Below are positions 12,191 through 23,866 of a DNA stretch of 64,000 nt, piece by piece. The notes under the pieces are model-generated. The model had not been told where the DNA came from, searched no databases, and saw only the letters and a list, made by a program, of their open reading frames with translations. This stretch comes from Entoloma clypeatum (Eukaryota; Basidiomycota; Agaricomycetes; Agaricales; Entolomataceae). The DNA is taken from contig OY751485.1 of NCBI GenBank assembly GCA_963565915.1, positions 4,402,001 to 4,466,000 of the forward strand. Direction: 5' to 3'. The position numbers were made by a program, and so were the translations under genes. How positions within the stretch are numbered: the first letter of the stretch is position 1; each line of letters opens with the position of its first letter.

Positions 12191-14862
12191 TCATAACACG
12201 ATTGGACGAGAACGGGTTCCTCGAGGAATGTATACCAGCTCGATGGCTTCCACATTGAGATCCTGATCAGCATCCTCCACATATGGCTGCTCCTTGTCTT
12301 TATCAGAACCAGTGTCAAATTCCTCTTCCTCCTCCTCTTGAAGTGGTCGTTTGCGCTTCGCTACCCTGGGTTCCGGCTTTTTCTTTCGTGAGCCACCTTT
12401 GGCCCGTTTAGGTTGTCCCTTTTTTCTATGGGTATTCTGCGGCGAGGAATCCCACTTCGGAAAGTTTTCAACTAGATCGAGCTGGAATTGGACATCGTAG
12501 TCAACACATTTCAGTGTGTAAACAGCAATAGACTAGAGAAGCACAGGAAAAGGAGGACATCAATTGAAGCCTGGATGAGTCAGAGATACTGACCTCTTCT
12601 CCTCGGCAGAATGCCTGATCAACAGCATCAACTGTAAGTATGCCTTTAGAACTGGCCTGACCAGCATATTCTTCGGCAAGTTCTTCTGGTGTGTATTGTC
12701 GACCCAACGACTGTCGGAGAGCAATACGTGTTCTGATATTGCTTGCCCACCCCTTTTCCAGTACCTCCTTAGCCCAGGTCATCCTCACCTGCAAAGCCAG
12801 AAAACATAAACCTTAGCATACTAGATCAAAATACCTGACAGACCTTGTGTTTCTGAGAAATCCATTCCTGCTTCGTCAATGGTGGCGAATTGCCCATCTT
12901 GTACTGGCCCTGGTATTGCCATATCCCTGAATCGAGGCGAGAAATTATCCTGTATGTTTTAGGATCTTCCTCTGGAGGCACTCCAGGTTCATTTACCACA
13001 AAGAAGAGTCCAGGCGAACCAGGCATTTGTGGCCCGAAAGGATTCATGTCAAGATTTGGATACATGAAATCATTGAGCCCATGTTCTTCCAACAGTTCCT
13101 GGCGGATTTTGGGGAAGGTGTCCACTGGGCTTCCGCCATATTTATATGACATAAAATATCTTGTGACAGTGAAGGACAAGATTTCGACATCCAAGGAAAT
13201 AGGGAGTGGGTCGTAACCAATTGGACGCATTCTGTCTCGAACTGTGTCGAGACTGAAGGCCAGCGCCTCACCCTTCTTTACAAGAGGCTGATTGCTGTTG
13301 TTAGCATATAAGTATGAAAATACAGAAGGCAGGAACGAACATTCTTAAATTTCTTAATCTTCTCATTTATTTCTTCAATTGTTTGATTGCCAGGGAACTG
13401 CCTGAAACGTTTGCCATAGATATCTTGTAATGTGGGTACTTCGACTGCATCCAAGAAGACTCGAGGTCGCTTGACGGGCCTCCCACATGTGGTGAGATGT
13501 TCAACCTGTTCCCGTCTAACAGATATAGCTGCCGAAGGATGAACTCCGTTGTCCTGACATGTATCATCCAAGAATGTGGCTGATTTGATTTCCGCGACAT
13601 ATTCTTGTCCTGCTGGTTCAATCTCAGGCGGAGGCAACTTTATAGCTCAGGTTAAACAATAAACTGCCCATTGGATCACAAGCACCTACAGATGCAGCAA
13701 TCACTGGAGAAACATCATCCATCACAATATCCTCATCTAGTACAGCATGATTCGGGCTGGTATATATTATTTGAGAAGGCTTTATGGTTCGTCAAGAGTC
13801 AGCGATATACCATATATCAACGAAATCAGGACATACAATGACTGGAAGTGGTGTGGGAACCTCAGCTTTCTGAAGAGCATCTAGCATAGCGTTTTTTGTG
13901 ACCCATATAGCGTCACCGTCCGTGTCAGCCTGACCCCAAACCGGCTCCTAATATGTCAATTAGCGGGTGACATACCCTAGAGATGAATACGCACAGGTGT
14001 AGGTGGGATAGCTGCGAGAACCTTGACGTCCATGCCCTCATCTTGGTGGGTGTGGGACGCAGTCTTTACTCCGACTAGAACAACCTCGCCGGGGTCGACA
14101 TCGGGGCGCTAATAAATTTTTAGCACAATTCATACACAACGCCTTGTCCATGCATAACTCACTGTATCAACATCGGAAACAGCAGGGATCTCAGCCTTGA
14201 ACTTCCCGAAAGCAACCCCCTGAACCCCACGAAAAGCATTCAATGACGAGTATATGGATGGGTTCATGTTTACCTTAACGTCAAGCTGGCCTGGTTTGAG
14301 CTCCTCATCTTTATAGACTCGTGGACCCTTGGTATCCTCCAATCCGTGCTTGCCATCCTTTGATTCCTCCTCGGGTTTGAGCAGAAAATCATTGCGGGTG
14401 CCTTCATGTTTCAGAGAGATGGTTTTAGAATCTTCGTTCTTGAGAATTCGGGTATGGATGTTAAAGGTTCCGCCCTAATAAAGCATGGAAGTCAGCTTGC
14501 TGTTACAGCCAGAGAAATACAATTGACGCGCCTTTTTGATGCCAACGACGCTCGGCGTCTCCACTTTGGACTTCCCTAAATTCATTCCCGAGAGTTTAAC
14601 GTCGTCGTCCTTCAACACTTTCAAAGCATTAGTATCCTCCAGCTTCTGCGTTCGATGCTTGACATCCTTTGAATCTTCCTCTGCTTTCAATACGACGTTC
14701 TCCTTGGTGTCCTCCTGTTTTAGCCGAATGTCTTTGGTTCGTTCGGCCTTGCAAAGAGCATTCCGGGTATGTTTCAACTTGAAGTTTCCTTCCTATAAGC
14801 CTGACCGCCACTTCACTGGCAGAGAAATAGGCTCTACGCACCATCTCATCCTCAATTTCCAT
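12191..14862 (-). CDS. DUF6697-type protein of unknown function, intact tandem copy
   Basis: Multi-exon gene; stop at 12191-12193. In order the exons give two or three related charged segments (EGNFKLKHTRNALCK and GGTFNIHTRILKNEDSKTI, each followed by a Lys/Glu-rich stretch with EE(D/E)SKD), a linker with DVDPGEVVLVG, the segment RPVKRPRVFLDAVEVP, then the conserved core: RMRPIGYDPLPISLDVEIL, RYFMSYKYGGSP, HGLNDFMYPNLDMNPFGPQM, GSPGLFFVVN, IWQYQGQYKMG and LTKQEWISQ. After it come a helical part with AKEVLEKGWASNIR and a basic tail rich in RKKK and a run of Glu. The HGLNDF...PGxPGLFF pattern is, as I recall, that of basidiomycete DUF6697 proteins. The true 5' end is uncertain: an upstream exon near 14,935-15,010 reads in frame (RVFCEQKFTKD) without an ATG. 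Basic/acidic composition suggests a nuclear role, but function is unknown. Confidence 0.7.
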
Positions 14863-15224
14863 CGTAGATTCGAGCTCTGAGAAGTGAGATTGAATGTCAT
14901 AATTACTATGTGAGAACGTTTACGCGGTCCTACCTTCTTGAGACGCGTCTTTCGTGAATTTTTGTTCGCAAAAAACACGTTCTGGCTGGTTACGTAAAGG
15001 CTTTACCGTGGCTGCCCGCACACGATAGCTTCGAGTGAGTTAGACGGATGGAGCGGGACGAGTGCATCACAGTCGAGGGCAAAATCAACATAGGAAGATG
15101 TATTATGCAGCAAATGACACTCTACACATATAAATGAGAACCTGATTCAATAGATGTCCCGGCTCAATTCCGAAATCCATGTCTAGGCTTCCAGCACCAC
15201 GTCAAGGGTGATCGATTGATCTGT

Positions 15225-16903
15225 CTACTGCTTTTTCTTCTCTTCCTCCTGCTCGTCTAGGGTTTTCAGGGTCCATGGCTCAGGCGTAACAAACTGTTGT
15301 GTGGGAACACCTAACTCGAAGAGACGGGAGAGGACATTCGAGAAGCTGAGAGTGAGTGAATGGGTGAGCGTCTGGACCTAGGTAATAAATCAAACAATTC
15401 TTACTCTCTGAAGTAAAGATCGCTATCATTGGCATAGGCCTTGACGTGCTTCTTGAAGTTCTTGTCTTGGACGAGGACATAATCAGTGCTATAATGTTCA
15501 CCAGCATGAGCGCGACATCAACTCAAGAGTAGAGAAAGCTATACAGACGGTAACATCATGAGTGTTTTTGTGGTCTTGTCCTCGAGCTGCTTGGGGCCAG
15601 ACCATTTCTTCCATGTCCAACTACCAAACCAATACAAGTGAAGTGACTTCGGAACAAGGGCAAAGATATACTTACGTCTCATTCGTCAAGAGTCGGAAGA
15701 ATTCATTGGTAAAGGTTGTCGGAGAGAAGGTCCAAGGGCCCTCAAATCCTGACCTTGATTGATGAAAGGTCAGAATAGGAGTTTTGCCGTGCTTGAGAGT
15801 GAAACCTATACCTGTCACGGTGGCAGCGTCCTAAAGCGTGTGCGCCACTGAGAGCAACAATTTCCTGATCATTAAAACTTGGGGAGCAGTCAGTAAAGTT
15901 ATTGCGTGGTGGGCAATTTCGTTACCCCATGCGACCGAAGATCTATATAATGGGGGACTTTATAAACACAAATTGATTGACAATATCATAACACCTACAG
16001 CCCGAAGATGATCTGCACCCTGTGTAGCATCAGGAAGGCGACCGTCAGGAGTAGCTTGCGCAGCAACGCCGTCGATCCTTCCAGGTCTCCAGGGAATTGT
16101 GGGTCCAGCCATTTCCTATTATTGGGGTCGTGAAACTTGATTTCGAGGGGCGGTAAAAATGCATTTACCTGAATAGCAGCGACACCACCAAGGGTCCACA
16201 AGTCACCATAACTGATCCAGTCGAATTCCTGCTTGACCTTTTCCATGAGGTCCCGAGCAGTCTTCAAGCCTGCATTGGCGCCGTGTTCGGACTCAGGCGC
16301 GAAACGCATGGTAGCGTAGTTGCTGGGGGTAAACATGTGTTTTCAGGAATTCAATTGCTATTATGTCGTGATAATAAATTCACCTTCCTCCACTACCAGT
16401 TGCCTTGTCGTATGTTCCAGACGCATGCCACGCCAATCGAACGAGGACGGGACCATAGGAGCCATCTATAGCCTCGTCAACGCTGCTTTGGATTCACCAA
16501 GCAGGCAGACATAGACATACCATCATAGTCGCCAGCATCTAAAAGGCTAGCAACTCGGTTGTAAACCTTGTGCGAGGGTTGGTCAATGATTCATTGGTAA
16601 GACTTAGCAAAGTCTGTCCACCTTCTGGTAGTCCTCCTTCGTGGGGACAAAATCAACTTTGACCTTTGCAACTTGAATTCCAGATTTGATGGCATTGCGT
16701 TCATTTTGATAGAAGTAGAGAGCTAGACCACCGACGCCGGCGACAGCTCCGAGTCCAATCCAGAGGTTTCTGTTGGACTTGGCAGCGGGTGGTGGCGTAG
16801 TGGAATACTGACGGAAGGCTGCCCTATACTGGGTTCGCGGAATGGAACGAGCCCCTGCGACGGCGGCCTGGCGCAAAGGAGCGCGGCAGAGAGAGAACGA
16901 CAT
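15225..16903 (-). CDS. CCP1: Cytochrome c peroxidase, mitochondrial
   Basis: Class I haem peroxidase that reduces hydrogen peroxide with electrons from cytochrome c in the intermembrane space. The first ATG in frame is at 16903 ([12 protein letters not shown]). The N-terminus is an Arg/Ser-rich presequence with RQYSTTPP followed by a single hydrophobic anchor ([17 protein letters not shown]), the bipartite type cleaved in the inner membrane. The catalytic distal site [13 protein letters not shown] carries the Arg, Trp and His; the segment [13 protein letters not shown] follows; the proximal His lies in [13 protein letters not shown] and the radical-forming Trp in GFEGPWT. The C-terminus reads [14 protein letters not shown] and ends in EEEKKKQ. 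About eight introns; no break was found. Confidence 0.93.
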
Positions 16904-17594
16904 TGGAAGCGACAAGGAAGTAGTGTGTTGGAGGGAGTGGTAAATAGAATAATTTCATATGCCGATCCTCATAAACTGACCAATCCATTGTCGCCGCGTT
17001 GCACCTAGTGCGGCATACCAATGTGTAGCAGATAAGAACGCCTTTTATGAATAATAAAAATGTCATCCATCGCAATCGAATGTAATCTTTACTCTGGCTG
17101 GACTGCGACGACGAAGGCTGATTAATGATATAACTTACAGAGACAGCAGTGCTGAGCGCTGATACCGGGCGAACACACTCTCCGACATGCTCGGCATCGT
17201 GACTGTAACTGTCTCTTCGCTATCTCAGGCCTTGGCTTTCAACTCCCGTCTTATCCTTCGGCCTCTCTGATTTCAACGAATTGCTTCCCATCGATTGGCG
17301 CTGTTGCCAACGGGAAGGATTTAAAAGTGTACCGACCTGATCTTCCTGGCCCCACCTAGTCGCAAAATCTTCAGGGTTCCCCCTTACCCCCCGTGCTTGC
17401 GTTCCCCAGTCTGGCCCACCACGTGCCTCCTACCGTTTCTTTGGGACTCCGATGTGTGTGCAGAAAGATCTTGATTCACCCCTCGACGGCCTCGTCGACA
17501 TTCGTATAAGCTATAGGTTCTGTTTGGGAACCTTGCAGATCTCGACTCCTCAAGTTTCGATTCATCACCAGCACCAAGTGATTCTTCGCATCTG
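16904..17594. other. Intergenic region between CCP1 and the DUF6699 gene
   Basis: Holds the divergent upstream regions of the two flanking genes. Small open frames on both strands show no family motif. Confidence 0.5.
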
Positions 17595-18360
17595 ATGGGT
17601 GAGTTACAGCTACACCAGTACTCTACCCTGTGCGTGAAAAAGTTTGACGGTGATCTACCTAGCTTGCTGTTGCCCAGGCCTTTCAACGCCTTCCCTTTCC
17701 TACAATTCGCCAAATCCCTGGCAGCCACACTATCAACAGCCCAATGTATTCATCCCGCCAGGGTATGTTAGCCCAGCATATGATTTCCGATCATACCAAC
17801 CTTTAAGTACGTCAGGAAGGCTACTCTTTCGCTGAGCTCAATATTCGGGTATAGGTTGGTCTTCAGCTAGGTATCCGACGCTTAACCCCATTCTTGCGAG
17901 TGATACTACTCGCCTGATGTTCGATGTAAGAAAAAATCCAAGGGAGAACATCCATCCCCCCACATACCTCCAACATGCTCACCTTCCAGCCACATCCAAC
18001 GGTGTAAATTATCTGCGAATAATCTCCAAAGCGTTCCCGTGGGCAATCGACTGCCAAGGTGATACCGCCATCAGATGTGATACTGTCTGGGATGCCCTTT
18101 ACCTTGGCCTCCAGGTGCCGATCTTGGACCAGGAGTGGGGACTGATTATCGGAAGGAAAAAAAATAGAGAGGCAATGGAAACGGCCACCCGGAAGCGGTT
18201 GGCGCTGGAGCCAAGCAGTGACGAGCGGTTTAAACGCATCGACTATCTTGGGGAAGCAACGATGTTCAAAGGTCTGGACGAAGATGCAGATTTTGTAAAG
18301 CTAAGGTTATTGCCGGGCGATAGAAGCGTTCGGGACACTTGGGTGGTGAAGTTTGGATGA
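17595..18360 (+). CDS. DUF6699 domain protein
   Basis: Three exons: 17595-17598 (only ATGG), 17678-17806 and 17855-18360; both introns are GT-AG (79 and 48 nt). The product begins MGLSTPSLSYNSPNPW, has a Pro/Tyr/Gln-rich N-terminus, and then the domain: RYPTLNPILASDTTRLMFDV, LQHAHLPATSNGVNYLRIIS, KAFPWAID, TVWDALYLGLQVPILDQEWG and a C-terminal helix with ATRKRLALE. The pattern of a hydrophobic Leu-Asn-Pro start, LRIISKAFPW(x)I and a D(A)LY/DAL helix before a Glu-Trp matches the basidiomycete DUF6699 family as I recall it. Function unknown. Part of this gene (from intron 2 onward) and of the next gene is copied in inverted orientation near 32.4-33.0 kb. Confidence 0.75.
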
Positions 18361-18556
18361 GGACATGCATCCAAACGATACATTCAGTAGATCTTTTATA
18401 GTCAATGTAGTACTGGATCAGTCGCGATTCTTCCTGAATGACTTGATCATGATGATGAAAACGGATATAAATCTCAACACGTGCACGTGCCGATAGCTTT
18501 TTCTGGTACTCGTTCAAGGAACCAAATTCTACGTTCCGATATTCCTGTCCTGCGTT

Positions 18557-20070
18557 ATGGTATCTTTCCAGTGACTAGCCCCTCTTTCTTCTCAAAGTTA
18601 TTTTGCATGACCCAAATATTTGCAGATGCCATAGTTTGTCGATCTCTCATTTCTTACAATTCTAGTCTAACTGGTACTTCAGAGTGCCAGGACACTGTCA
18701 AAAAGCCCAAACTGGACCAGCATAGGTCCTACTGCCATAGTGGTTTTGACTGCATAGACTGCTCCACGACTTTCAACACACCGGCTGAATACAAGGGACA
18801 CACTCAGTGTATCAGTGAGGAGGAAAAATATCAGAAGAGTCTCTATAAAGGCCCGAAAACGGTATGCCTTCCCAACGATAATGAGCTTCCTGATTGGATC
18901 ATCTCGAACCCCAGGCGACCCGTGGAGGTCACAATGGACGCGGTCGGGGCAGGGGCGGCTACACAGGAGGACGTGACGGAGGTTGGTTACGGCCGAAATA
19001 TACCGGTACTGGAGCGAATGACACCCCACTAGGCACCCCTCCTCGTATGTCTCCTGTAACAACGCCAGCATCGACAACGCCAGCATCGACAACGCCAGCA
19101 TCGACAACGCCAGCATCGACAACGCCAGCACCTGTCGTTGAAAAACTTGGCCCTAAAGCCCCTGAGGCTGCAGCGGCCGAGCCTGAGAAGAAAGAAAAGA
19201 CTAAGAAACGCAAGCTCGCGTCAGTGGAGGAGAGCCCGGTGCGTCACTACTCCCGACCTCGCCCGACGCGGTAATGACAACCTTGCAATGTAGATCGACG
19301 CAGATCCTCTATCGCCAAGTAAAAAGGCGAAAGCTATCACAAAATCAAAAACCACAGATGCCGCTTCGGTTCCATTGCCGCCTTCACCCCCTGCACAGGA
19401 CAAACGGAAGGACAGGATGTCCAAAAGGCAGAAGAAGGAGAAAGAAAAGCCTTCGGAAGAGGACGATGAGGCGCCCGCCCCCACTAGAGCCGAGGAGCAT
19501 CAAAGCAAGGAGAAGAAGGAGAAGAAGGAGAAGAAGGAAAAATCAAAAGATGAAGATGGGGTGGGTGTCACCGAGGCAGAATCGAAGAAAAGCAAAACGA
19601 AAGGGGGGAAAGGGAGCCGCGAGGAAGACGTCGAAACGGGCGCACCGGGTGGTGAACCGGAGAAAGATAAGAGGAGTAAAAAAGAGAAACGAGAGAAGGT
19701 GAAGGATGTGGAGGCTACCGACGCAGGCGCGATAGCTCCTAAAAAGCGGAAGCACACGGAGGATGTTGCAAGTGCCGCAGCCGATGAAAAGGGAGATGAA
19801 GACGCGCTCGAGAAGTCCAAAAAGTCGAAGAAAAATAAGAAAGCGAAAACAAAGGAGGGAGGTGCGGAGGCTTTTGCAGGTACTGCAGAGTGCAGTGAGA
19901 AGGTGGTGGATTCCATGGATGTTGACGAACCACCAACCGTCGCAGCGGGATCCATTGCGGAGGCGAAGGACAAAAAGGACAAGAAAAGTAAAAAGGAGAA
20001 GGAGAAGAGGGATAAAAGCGAGAAGAAGGACAAGAAGTCAAAAAGCACTTCAGCGGTATCGCTGCCATGA
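18557..20070 (+). CDS. LYAR-type C2HC zinc-finger nucleolar protein with 8-nt microexon
   Basis: Five exons: 18557-18570, 18626-18633 (8 nt), 18683-18861, 18915-19238 and 19294-20070; 434 codons. Joining the first three gives MVSFQCHKCQDTVKKPKLD, then the Zn-binding HRSYC and FDCIDCSTTF, ending in CISEEEKYQKSLYKGPK: a full LYAR zinc finger. Exon 4 encodes an Arg-Gly-rich stretch (RGGHNGRGRGRGGYTGG) and a TTPAS repeat; exon 5 is extremely Lys/Glu/Ser-rich with many KKxKK blocks. LYAR proteins act in the nucleolus in ribosome biogenesis. Without the microexon the first Cys pair of the zinc finger is lost, which is why I prefer this structure. No direct evidence of expression is available here. 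Confidence 0.85.
19059..19133 (+). repeat. 15-bp coding minisatellite in the LYAR gene
   Basis: About five perfect head-to-tail copies of acaacgccagcatcg, encoding a (T)TPAS repeat. The duplicated copy of this gene near 31.66 kb has only one to two units, so the array has expanded or shrunk since the duplication. Confidence 0.85.
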
Positions 20071-20746
20071 TACCGGGCAAGAGGGCAACGAAGTGTCTGT
20101 TGTGCCTTTTTGGAGTCACTTTTCTTGCTTTCATGCTCACTCGTTCCTTCCGTAGGAACCTGCTTGATAACTGTATCGTTCACGCTTTATTCATCGCTTT
20201 ACATTCCTGGCATCTGCAAAATATCAGATCCTACTTCCGAGAGTTACAAACCAGAAGCCTTGAGCTATCATTCGATTCAAAGACATTGCACACGAGTCCT
20301 CGCAGAAAATATTGTTCCAGCTGTAGCGCCGCGTTATGTCAACCCCAACACCCTCTAACCACCGAGTGCATCTTCAAGGTCATCCCTCTGCCACTATTAT
20401 ACATTACATCTATGCAGCGCTTCAAGCATGGGAACCTGTATTCATTGGGCAAGATTTTATTCATTGATCGCTATGTACTGTATGTGATCAGGCTTTGATT
20501 GTATTCACCACTGACTCGGCGTCTATCAAATCTGCACAGCTGTCAAGCCTTTTGGGGGATGTGCATAGCCTCTTATTTATCCATCCTCATAAAGGTGCAT
20601 GCATCGTGTCTCCTGATTATCCATTCACGGGCGTCCACCTATGCAGGGCACTGGAGAAACAACGATTCATGGACTACGATTATTATCACTCGGTATATTC
20701 TTCCACTGTGATGTCTTTAGTGAGGCCTGACACGCGAACTTTGCAG
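20071..20746. other. Intergenic region and unresolved 5' part of a patatin pseudogene
   Basis: Downstream flank of the LYAR gene. Small open frames such as 20495-20797 carry no motif. An exon giving the LSLD part of the patatin entry motif should lie just before 20747 (the codons for MSL precede a possible intron), but no clean first exon was found. Confidence 0.4.
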
Positions 20747-21680
20747 ATGGAGGCGGTATTCGCGGCCTGTCCGAACTTGTCATGCTCGGGGAGATGATGC
20801 ACCGAATAGAGAAGGAGAAGAATCTCGACCGGACACCACTTCCATGCGAATATTTCGACATGATTGGGGGTACTAGTACTGGGGGGTGAGTTCATAATTA
20901 TGACCTTATGAGCACAGAAGTGCTTACCCAGGTCATCTTCCATCACAGGCTCATTGCCATAATGCTAGGCCGCCTTGGAATGTCCATAGGCGTACGGCTA
21001 TTTCGCGAAAGGGGTTTTCTCCGATAAGAAATGGTTCAGCCAGGAAGGGACGTTCAAAGCATCCAACTTGAAGCGTGCGATTAAAGCCATCGTCAACAAA
21101 AAGCTCGGGAATGAAGACGCGCTCATGATGAATTCGTCGCCAGTCACCCATTGTAAGACGTGAGTCCCTTTCAGACATTTCAATCCAAACATTCTCGTTT
21201 GATCTCGGATTTCACCTGAAGTTTCGTCTGCGCCGTACCAGCCAACCACATCTCCAAGCCCCAGCTGTTCCGCACCTACGAAACCCCAAGAACCGCGATT
21301 ACAACTGCAAAATATGGGAGGCCGCCCCACGTTCTTCAAAAGCATACACATCGGCGAAGACAACATGAAGGAGGAATTCATCGACTCCGGACTGGGGCAC
21401 AACAACCCTGTCGAGGAGTGTTTGAAGAGGCAAAGCGGGTCTTTAGTGAGACACGCCTGGTACACAGTTACTGCGAACAAGCCACAAACCAGAAGCCTGT
21501 GGTCATTTGTTTCAAAGCCGTTGCACACAAGTCCCGTTCTCAAGCAAATCTCCTTTCTCCTCGCCTTCGCTCCTGACCTATCAAACTCACCCGATCTCAA
21601 GGACACCGAAATTGCCCCCCTCCCTCCTGACACTCCTGTTTGCAGATGTCTACAAACCCCATCTCTGGCAAACACAACAT
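20747..21680 (+). pseudogene. Broken patatin-like phospholipase
   Basis: The first exon after a tttgcag acceptor reads DGGGIRGLSELVMLGEMM (oxyanion-hole motif), CEYFDMIGGTSTGG (GxSxG nucleophile) and, across a good intron, LIAIMLGRLGMSI. The reading frame then shifts: AYGYFAKGVFSDKKWFSQEG and NLKRAIKAIVNKKLG continue in another frame. Further on FVCAVPANHIS and FRTYETPRTAIT are followed by a deletion around the expected WEAARATSAAP segment, and FFKSIHIGEDNMKEEFIDSG with LGHNNPVEE is in a third frame; FEEAKRVFSETR follows after yet another shift. At least three small deletions therefore break the lipase. Intact patatins hydrolyse acyl esters of phospholipids. Confidence 0.75.
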
Positions 21681-21797
21681 AGATAAAGGGAAAGAACGAC
21701 GGAAACAACAGGTTTCCGTTGTCTGTGTTCACCATTCGCCAGAAGATTATGATAAAATATTGATTGATAAGGTAATGATACAGGTAATAGAATTCTT

Positions 21798-23405
21798 TCA
21801 CTTCTTGAACATTGGGCTGATATTGGGCTTGTAGAGCCCTCGAGCTTCCATCTGCTTGAGAAGAAATTCGATGGGTGTGGCATAGCTGATGTCGAAGGAT
21901 TCGGTTGTTGGCGACACAGTTGATCCACCAGTAAGGAGGCCACCAATGCGCCCTCGACCATCGACAACCACAGACCCTGAATCACCTTTGTCCGAGAAGG
22001 GTTTGGACTTGTAGTCACATGGAATGATGGCCCATTCCTTTGACTTTAGATTTGGTCCGTTCGGAAAGATGTAGCGAGTGTATGAAATGATGTTGTTGGC
22101 ACGGCCAATGGTTAGACCAGTGGTATGACCGCGTTTGAGAACCATGATGCATGGATCATTATTCTCATCCCATGCTTTCGGACTTCGCATTTCCTTCGCC
22201 GAAATAATGTCTTGAAGTTTGAGTAGACCATCGGCAGGGAACTTGAAAGAAGGTGGATTCTGAACATTGGGATGCATGACTAGATTGAATTCCGCTGGAG
22301 GATAGCCAGTACCACTGGCAAGATCAATGACGTTTCCAATGAAATTGGTCCCATCGATCTTGGACGCGTCAATCTCAATGACTGCCCAATCTTCCGTATA
22401 CCCATCAACACCAACACCAACACCAATGGGAGGAGAGAGTATGACATGGCCAAGAATGCGACTCTCTTGGGTGAGCCATTGTGTTGAGACCTGATGATAC
22501 AAGATGTCAAGCTCGTTCTTCTCCTCCTTCACCACTTCGAGCCCAGCCTCCAGTTCCCTGCACTTGGCGTTTATGAGGGGTTGATCATCTCCTTTTTCCT
22601 TGAGCAACTCCAAGCGTCTCTGTAGAAGTTCGGTAGAAGAATCATAGTTATCTTGCCTGGCCTTGATGGATTGAAGATATACATCGAGTGCCGTATCACC
22701 GAAGAGTAGGACATTGCACTTTTGTTCACTGATATTTGTGTACCGGTAAAGGTTATTGTTGCCTGCATCAGGCTTGAAGAGAACATGGCGAGCAGTTACA
22801 AGCAGGAGCCTCTCAGTTTTTCCACCCTCGAAAACAAAGAAACCCCCAGTTCCATTTCTCCCGGGTGTAGATTGTGCACAAATAGAGAGACCAAGATTTG
22901 TGGCAAGAGGTTCACAGAGATCGAGGGTGAGGAAGGGGCTGGGGGTGAGGAGGCTGGGACCAGCTGAGCGGGTCACGATTGATTCGCGGATCTCAACCTC
23001 AACATCGCGAATCTCGAACTCCCAAAGAAGATCTCGGCACTTGCAGGCCACATCAACACCTTCTTCACCAGGGAGAGATCCAGGCATCACGCCAATCCAC
23101 AGGATTACAGGGGCAGAAGACTTTTCAATGTTCCCGATACGTACAACATCGATACTGGTCCATTCCACATCCATGAATTCCAGAAAGCTTTGGACCTTTA
23201 GAGCCAGATCATCTTCCCAAATGCTGCTGAGCGCATGTTCGCCAACAACACGGAGCTCCTTGGTTGTTGGGTATGCCTCAGGCTTCTCCCACGGCGTAAT
23301 ACTGCTGCGGGCGACCAGACGTGGGACAGAAGGAAGTCCAGCGTAGTAAAGGTCAGCCTCCAAGGGGGATGGAGGAGACGGAAGCACAGAGGGGGTCGTA
23401 GGCAT
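21798..23405 (-). CDS. Trypsin-fold serine peptidase-like protein with coiled-coil insert
   Basis: One long exon of about 535 codons. The first ATG in the open frame is at 23405 (MPTTPSVLP); the frame continues upstream without an ATG, and an upstream exon beginning MSSPPPKKTKKILAVLKRAF (ATG near 23,551) could belong to it. A chymotrypsin-like triad can be read: His in LLLVTARHVLF (about residue 210), Asp in YTEDWAVIEID (about 355) and Ser in SDKGDSGSVVVDGRG (about 490). Between His and Asp lies an Arg/Lys/Glu/Leu-rich segment of about 70 residues (STELLQRRLELLKEK) likely to form a coiled coil, unusual for a small peptidase domain. The N-terminal 200 residues are unidentified. No signal peptide is visible, so an intracellular role is likelier than secretion. 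Whether it is catalytically active is open. Confidence 0.65.
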   Translation of the reverse strand: MPTTPSVLPSPPSPLEADLYYAGLPSVPRLVARSSITPWEKPEAYPTTKELRVVGEHALSSIWEDDLALKVQSFLEFMDVEWTSIDVVRIGNIEKSSAPVILWIGVMPGSLPGEEGVDVACKCRDLLWEFEIRDVEVEIRESIVTRSAGPSLLTPSPFLTLDLCEPLATNLGLSICAQSTPGRNGTGGFFVFEGGKTERLLLVTARHVLFKPDAGNNNLYRYTNISEQKCNVLLFGDTALDVYLQSIKARQDNYDSSTELLQRRLELLKEKGDDQPLINAKCRELEAGLEVVKEEKNELDILYHQVSTQWLTQESRILGHVILSPPIGVGVGVDGYTEDWAVIEIDASKIDGTNFIGNVIDLASGTGYPPAEFNLVMHPNVQNPPSFKFPADGLLKLQDIISAKEMRSPKAWDENNDPCIMVLKRGHTTGLTIGRANNIISYTRYIFPNGPNLKSKEWAIIPCDYKSKPFSDKGDSGSVVVDGRGRIGGLLTGGSTVSPTTESFDISYATPIEFLLKQMEARGLYKPNISPMFKK

Positions 23406-23866
23406 GTGGGTAGGATGCAAGAGATAGGGTGCGACAACATCTGTTTCAGGGGTGGGACTAGCTCCACCTGAGACTGCAAATCAGCTCGCGAGAACGCTCT
23501 TTTGAGGACTGCGAGGATTTTCTTGGTTTTCTTGGGGGGAGGAGAAGACATGGAGTGAAGAGCCGGAGGAGTCACTGGACAGGTTGAGTACTACGGGGCT
23601 GCTGTTGATTTTTAAAACTGCATCTATCTAGTGCCACTATAAATGGTCTTTGCCATTGCATTGTCCATACAGCATAGAGCAGCCCGCGAACAAGGGGTGT
23701 CACAACAGGTCCATGTAGAACGTGGTGCTCAGGGCTTGGATATAGCCTTCTCACAGTGAGGCCTCTCTGAGAGGGATGCGTCGCGGACGTTCATATTATC
23801 CATATTATATAAACAAAGTTATAATAATATCCAAAAACCTAGGCTGCACACTGAACCACTCCTTGC

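Noticed and set aside
22756..23346. Plus-strand ORF of 196 codons
   Set aside because: Antisense to the peptidase-like gene, with no motif.
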